Origin: Nemopilema nomurai
Taxonomy: Eukaryota > Cnidaria > Scyphozoa > Rhizostomeae > Rhizostomatidae
Reading direction: 5' to 3'
Length of the DNA stretch: 64,000 bases
Assembly (NCBI GenBank): GCA_003864495.1
Contig: ML133395.1
Coordinates: forward strand, 2,036,873 to 2,100,872
A program made the position numbers and the translations under genes. Below, one piece after another: positions 60,978 to 64,000 of this stretch. How positions within the stretch are numbered: position 1 is the first letter of the stretch; each line of letters opens with the position of its first letter. The notes under the pieces were generated by a model. That model was not told where the DNA came from. It did no database searches and saw only the letters and a list, made by a program, of their open reading frames with translations.

Positions 60978-63355
60978 CTGCAAAAGCAAGGTCGATTGAA
61001 AAAAGGACAGTGGGGTTTCTACTAGGGAGGCTAGGGGTGCCATGGGCCCCTTCATTTGCCCCCCAACTTTTTCTTATAAATTTTTTGGTTATTGTTAGTG
61101 TTTCCGCTCATGTGCTTTATACGTACATGTGCTTTATACGTAGATTTTGGTATGAATTGTTCAATAAATACATAACTTCAATTTTTTGGAACAAGAACAT
61201 TTATATCATCTTAAAGAAAGAGGTTATTCTGTAAAAGTATTGCGTCCTTACACTACAATTCCAGGATTTTCTTTGATGGCCCCCCTCCCCCAGTTTTTTT
61301 AGGCTAATCTTCCCTGATTTTCACTAAGATTTACCAAGCCTAACATTACAAGAAACGCATAGTAAGAAACTGGCATCTTACTTTAGAGAATATATAGACT
61401 AAAACATTATGCATTAACCCTCATTTTTTCTTGAAGCTAAGTTGAGTAAGAAATCAAAGTTGGATGCCCTCATTTTAGTGATACGGTATAGAAGAGGAGC
61501 AATTATAATGACCAAATCAGCAAAACTGTCACTTCAGTTTGATGCAGAGCGAACTGAAAAGGAAAATAATGCCTCGAGGCATGTGAATAAGATCTAGGTG
61601 CTCCGTTGACTTGCTTAGAATTTCTTGCAAGTCCTCCACTTTTTCTCCGTGATCTAAAGAAATGTTCTGATGATCTAATCTTATCTGATGGAACAGTCTG
61701 TAATTAATACGCAAGATGTTAACAAAGTTCTGGGATGGAAAGTCTCTAACCAACAAAGAGAGGTCATCTTTTCCCTTAAATCAAGCAGCTACTTATAACA
61801 ATATCATTATAGCCTTATCTTTATACGATGTCCTCACCTTGCGAAAGTCTTCTTGCACCGCCTTGGTAAGTGCTCTCTTCTTCTAGTTGATGATCAGCAC
61901 CTCTAACGCTGGACCAAAACTAAGCCTAGGTGCATTGCACACCTCTTTATATGCATAAGAGCAAATAATTGTTTTTTAATTGAAAGTTCAAAGTCTTTTG
62001 TTCTTATAGGCCTAGCTGGTGGCCTACAAAAATAGCACAACTTCATGAATCTTTTTACGTAAGTAAACAATTCGAGGCACTTGTTCCTTTAAAGCGGCTG
62101 TTGTTCAAAGTGAAAAGGCAGAACTATGTACAAAAAGTATGCAACCAGATGTTGATATATCAATATAAAGCTACTCCATACTCGAAATGCATGCCCAGCT
62201 TTGCAAATGTTTTTCGTTTCTAATCACGCAGTTATGGCAACGTGAAGCAATGTTTAATTTGATCTCATTACTTTTAATAAAGCAAACATCTTTCTAATTA
62301 AGAAGACATGTTAAGAAAATTATGGAATCTACATTTATACCAATTCGTAAGTAAAATGATTTGAAATAAAAAAAGACATTAAACTCGCACAATTGATTGA
62401 ATAAGTTTTAACGTTAATGTTGCAGATTTCTAGAAAATGATGTTTCGCAGCTGAACACACACACTCTAATTGACAATCTTGGATTTATCAACAAGGGTCC
62501 TTCATATTCGGTGAAGTCAAGTCTTCTCCTTACTTAACGTCAACACAGCCAAGTATGATGGGTTCTGTCTATTATTCCATATTCTCTATTGCGTCTTACA
62601 CCCCACAAGTCTGCAGAACCTGGAGAAGAAAGTTGGTCGTCACTCTGCAGCTAGAAAGGCGTTACCACACTCTACTCTTGTCATAATAGCAGTTTTTTGG
62701 CTCGCACCCCCTGTTGAACTAAAGCGTTATCGGCTGGCTATGCCTTTATTACACACGGGCCCTTAGAGCAGTATATTTTGATCCTTTTTAAGTTGGAGAA
62801 GATACGTACATAAACTTCCACACAGACAAAGTGTTTACATAATCAGTTTCTTTTAAAAACACATTCGCTGTCTCAAACATGGCTTTTAGATCAGTAAAGA
62901 AAATAACATCTCGGCAGGGTTTGCTAGAAGTCCTGGGTGGCTCATGTTCCTTCAAAATATGTGCCTGCAAGAATGCTCCCTCGGACAGGGGGGTCGATAG
63001 CAAACCCTGTTTCCTTTCTTGTATCGATGCAATTGCATATACATCAAAGCAGTTCTCATTATTTAAGATAAACATATTGTTGATTAGCGAATGTGAAAGA
63101 ACAATGTATGAAGCTATCGTTTTTGATAAAATGCGTAGATTCAATCTAAATGACTAACGCCGCTTGACTGCTAGGATTAAATTTCCAATTGCTAAACCGA
63201 AATTCTGCTTCACTCCCACCTAAGTGACCACCTTTTCTCGTTTAATTACTTTAATTTTATACTATATGCTTGAGGTAGAGAACCATGAAGAGCCCTCATA
63301 TATCGCCGGACTGCCAAATTTTCAGAATTCTTCGAACTTAACTGGAGTACCATAG
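60978..63355. other. Upstream region of the secreted-protein gene
   Basis: AT-rich, with the candidate 5' exon near 61840-61900. A 118-codon minus-strand frame at 62788-63144 shows no recognisable family. Nothing else is supported. Confidence 0.5.
61840..61900 (-). other. Candidate 5' untranslated exon of the secreted-protein gene
   Basis: The minus strand reads GACTTTCGCAAG before a GTGAGGAC donor, upstream of the acceptor that directly precedes the start codon at 60977. No ATG-led frame joins it. Boundaries are tentative. Confidence 0.3.
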
Positions 63356-63890
63356 TGACTATGACATTGCTGAGCAACTGCCTCAAACTATTGACTCACG
63401 CTATTTTACTGTATCCGAACTTAGTTTCCTCAAATACGATTCTCGCGATCTTTCCATTCTTCGTACAAATATAATGAGTCTTTCTTTACACCACGATGAA
63501 CTTATTAGCCTATGTGCTCAGGCTAAAATTAATTTTGATATTATAGGAATTTCTGAGACATGGAATCAAAATGAAATTGTAACAAATGTCAGCATTGAAG
63601 GATATAATCATCACGACACTAAATCGTCAAGCCAAAATGGACTCTAGAAGTTGTTGACTTCAAGAGATCCAACAACTTCAACATGTACGACTCTATGTCA
63701 AGAAGTCTTTGAATTCTAAATTATGCAATAACCTCAGCTTAAACTGTGATGAATTTGAACCAGTTTGGGTCGAAATAGATAATAAACTTGGACTTTTTTT
63801 TATTCTGCTGCATCTACAGACATCCTGGTTCTGACATTGAAAAATTTACCGAATGTGAGATAAAACTGCTTATTTGTTACGACCCTCGGG
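63356..63890 (+). mobile_element. Decayed non-LTR retrotransposon, endonuclease fragment
   Basis: Read on the plus strand, SLHHDELISLCAQAKINFDI then IGISETWNQNEI and, after frame breaks, LNCDEFEPVWVEID correspond to the apurinic-endonuclease-like domain at the start of LINE ORF2 (the IxETW motif and the following core strand). At least two frame changes and several stops are present. No reverse transcriptase follows before the window edge; unrelated sequence seems to start at about 63880. Confidence 0.7.
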
Positions 63891-64000
63891 TTTCCATTTA
63901 TTGACGTCGATTGATATTTGCTTTCGTGCTGAGGGATATTGGCTTCCGTGCAGAGAATTGTATGTAGATCTCGGTGGGAAATTGGGGAGAGAACCTTTCG

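Noticed and set aside
62788..63157. Overlapping frames of 118 and 92 codons on opposite strands
   Set aside because: Each is the other's antisense; neither shows a recognised domain or splice structure.

Overview
This is metazoan nuclear DNA. It is AT-rich, has short exons with GT-AG introns, and carries many DNA transposons plus one LTR retrotransposon. The gene set (an LRRK with an armadillo N-terminus, a PGC-1-type coactivator, TCERG1, a TAPP-type tandem PH adaptor) and the repeat content suggest an invertebrate, perhaps a cnidarian such as a coral or sea anemone. That assignment is inference. I spliced all gene models by eye from frame, phase and splice signals.

Every gene I could build is on the minus strand, so the window reads right to left. 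At 55416-60977 lies a complete 8-exon gene for a secreted 687-residue protein that I do not recognise. At 49999-55146 lies a Ty3/gypsy element with two identical 159-bp LTRs, an intact gag and a frameshifted pol. At 34359-47382 is TCERG1 (17 coding exons, 995 residues, three WW and six FF domains). At 26006-32022 is a complete 10-exon PGC-1/spargel-type gene (585 residues, with an HCF-binding motif, an RS region and an RRM). At 17671-23084 is a PLEKHA1/2 (TAPP)-like gene whose second PH domain lacks its middle exons in my model. At 1-12284 is the N-terminal armadillo part of an LRRK2-type gene, which runs off the left edge. In each complete model the summed exon lengths divide by three.

Between and inside these genes are four copies of a roughly 400-bp TA-flanked MITE family, an internally deleted Tc1-like element, a hAT-like element, an inverted pair of a dispersed repeat, several minisatellites, and a decayed LINE endonuclease fragment at the right edge. 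The neighbours do not form an evident pathway. TCERG1 and the PGC-1 homologue both act at the RNA polymerase II transcription/splicing interface, while LRRK and TAPP are signalling proteins. I found no rRNA, convincing tRNA or CRISPR array.
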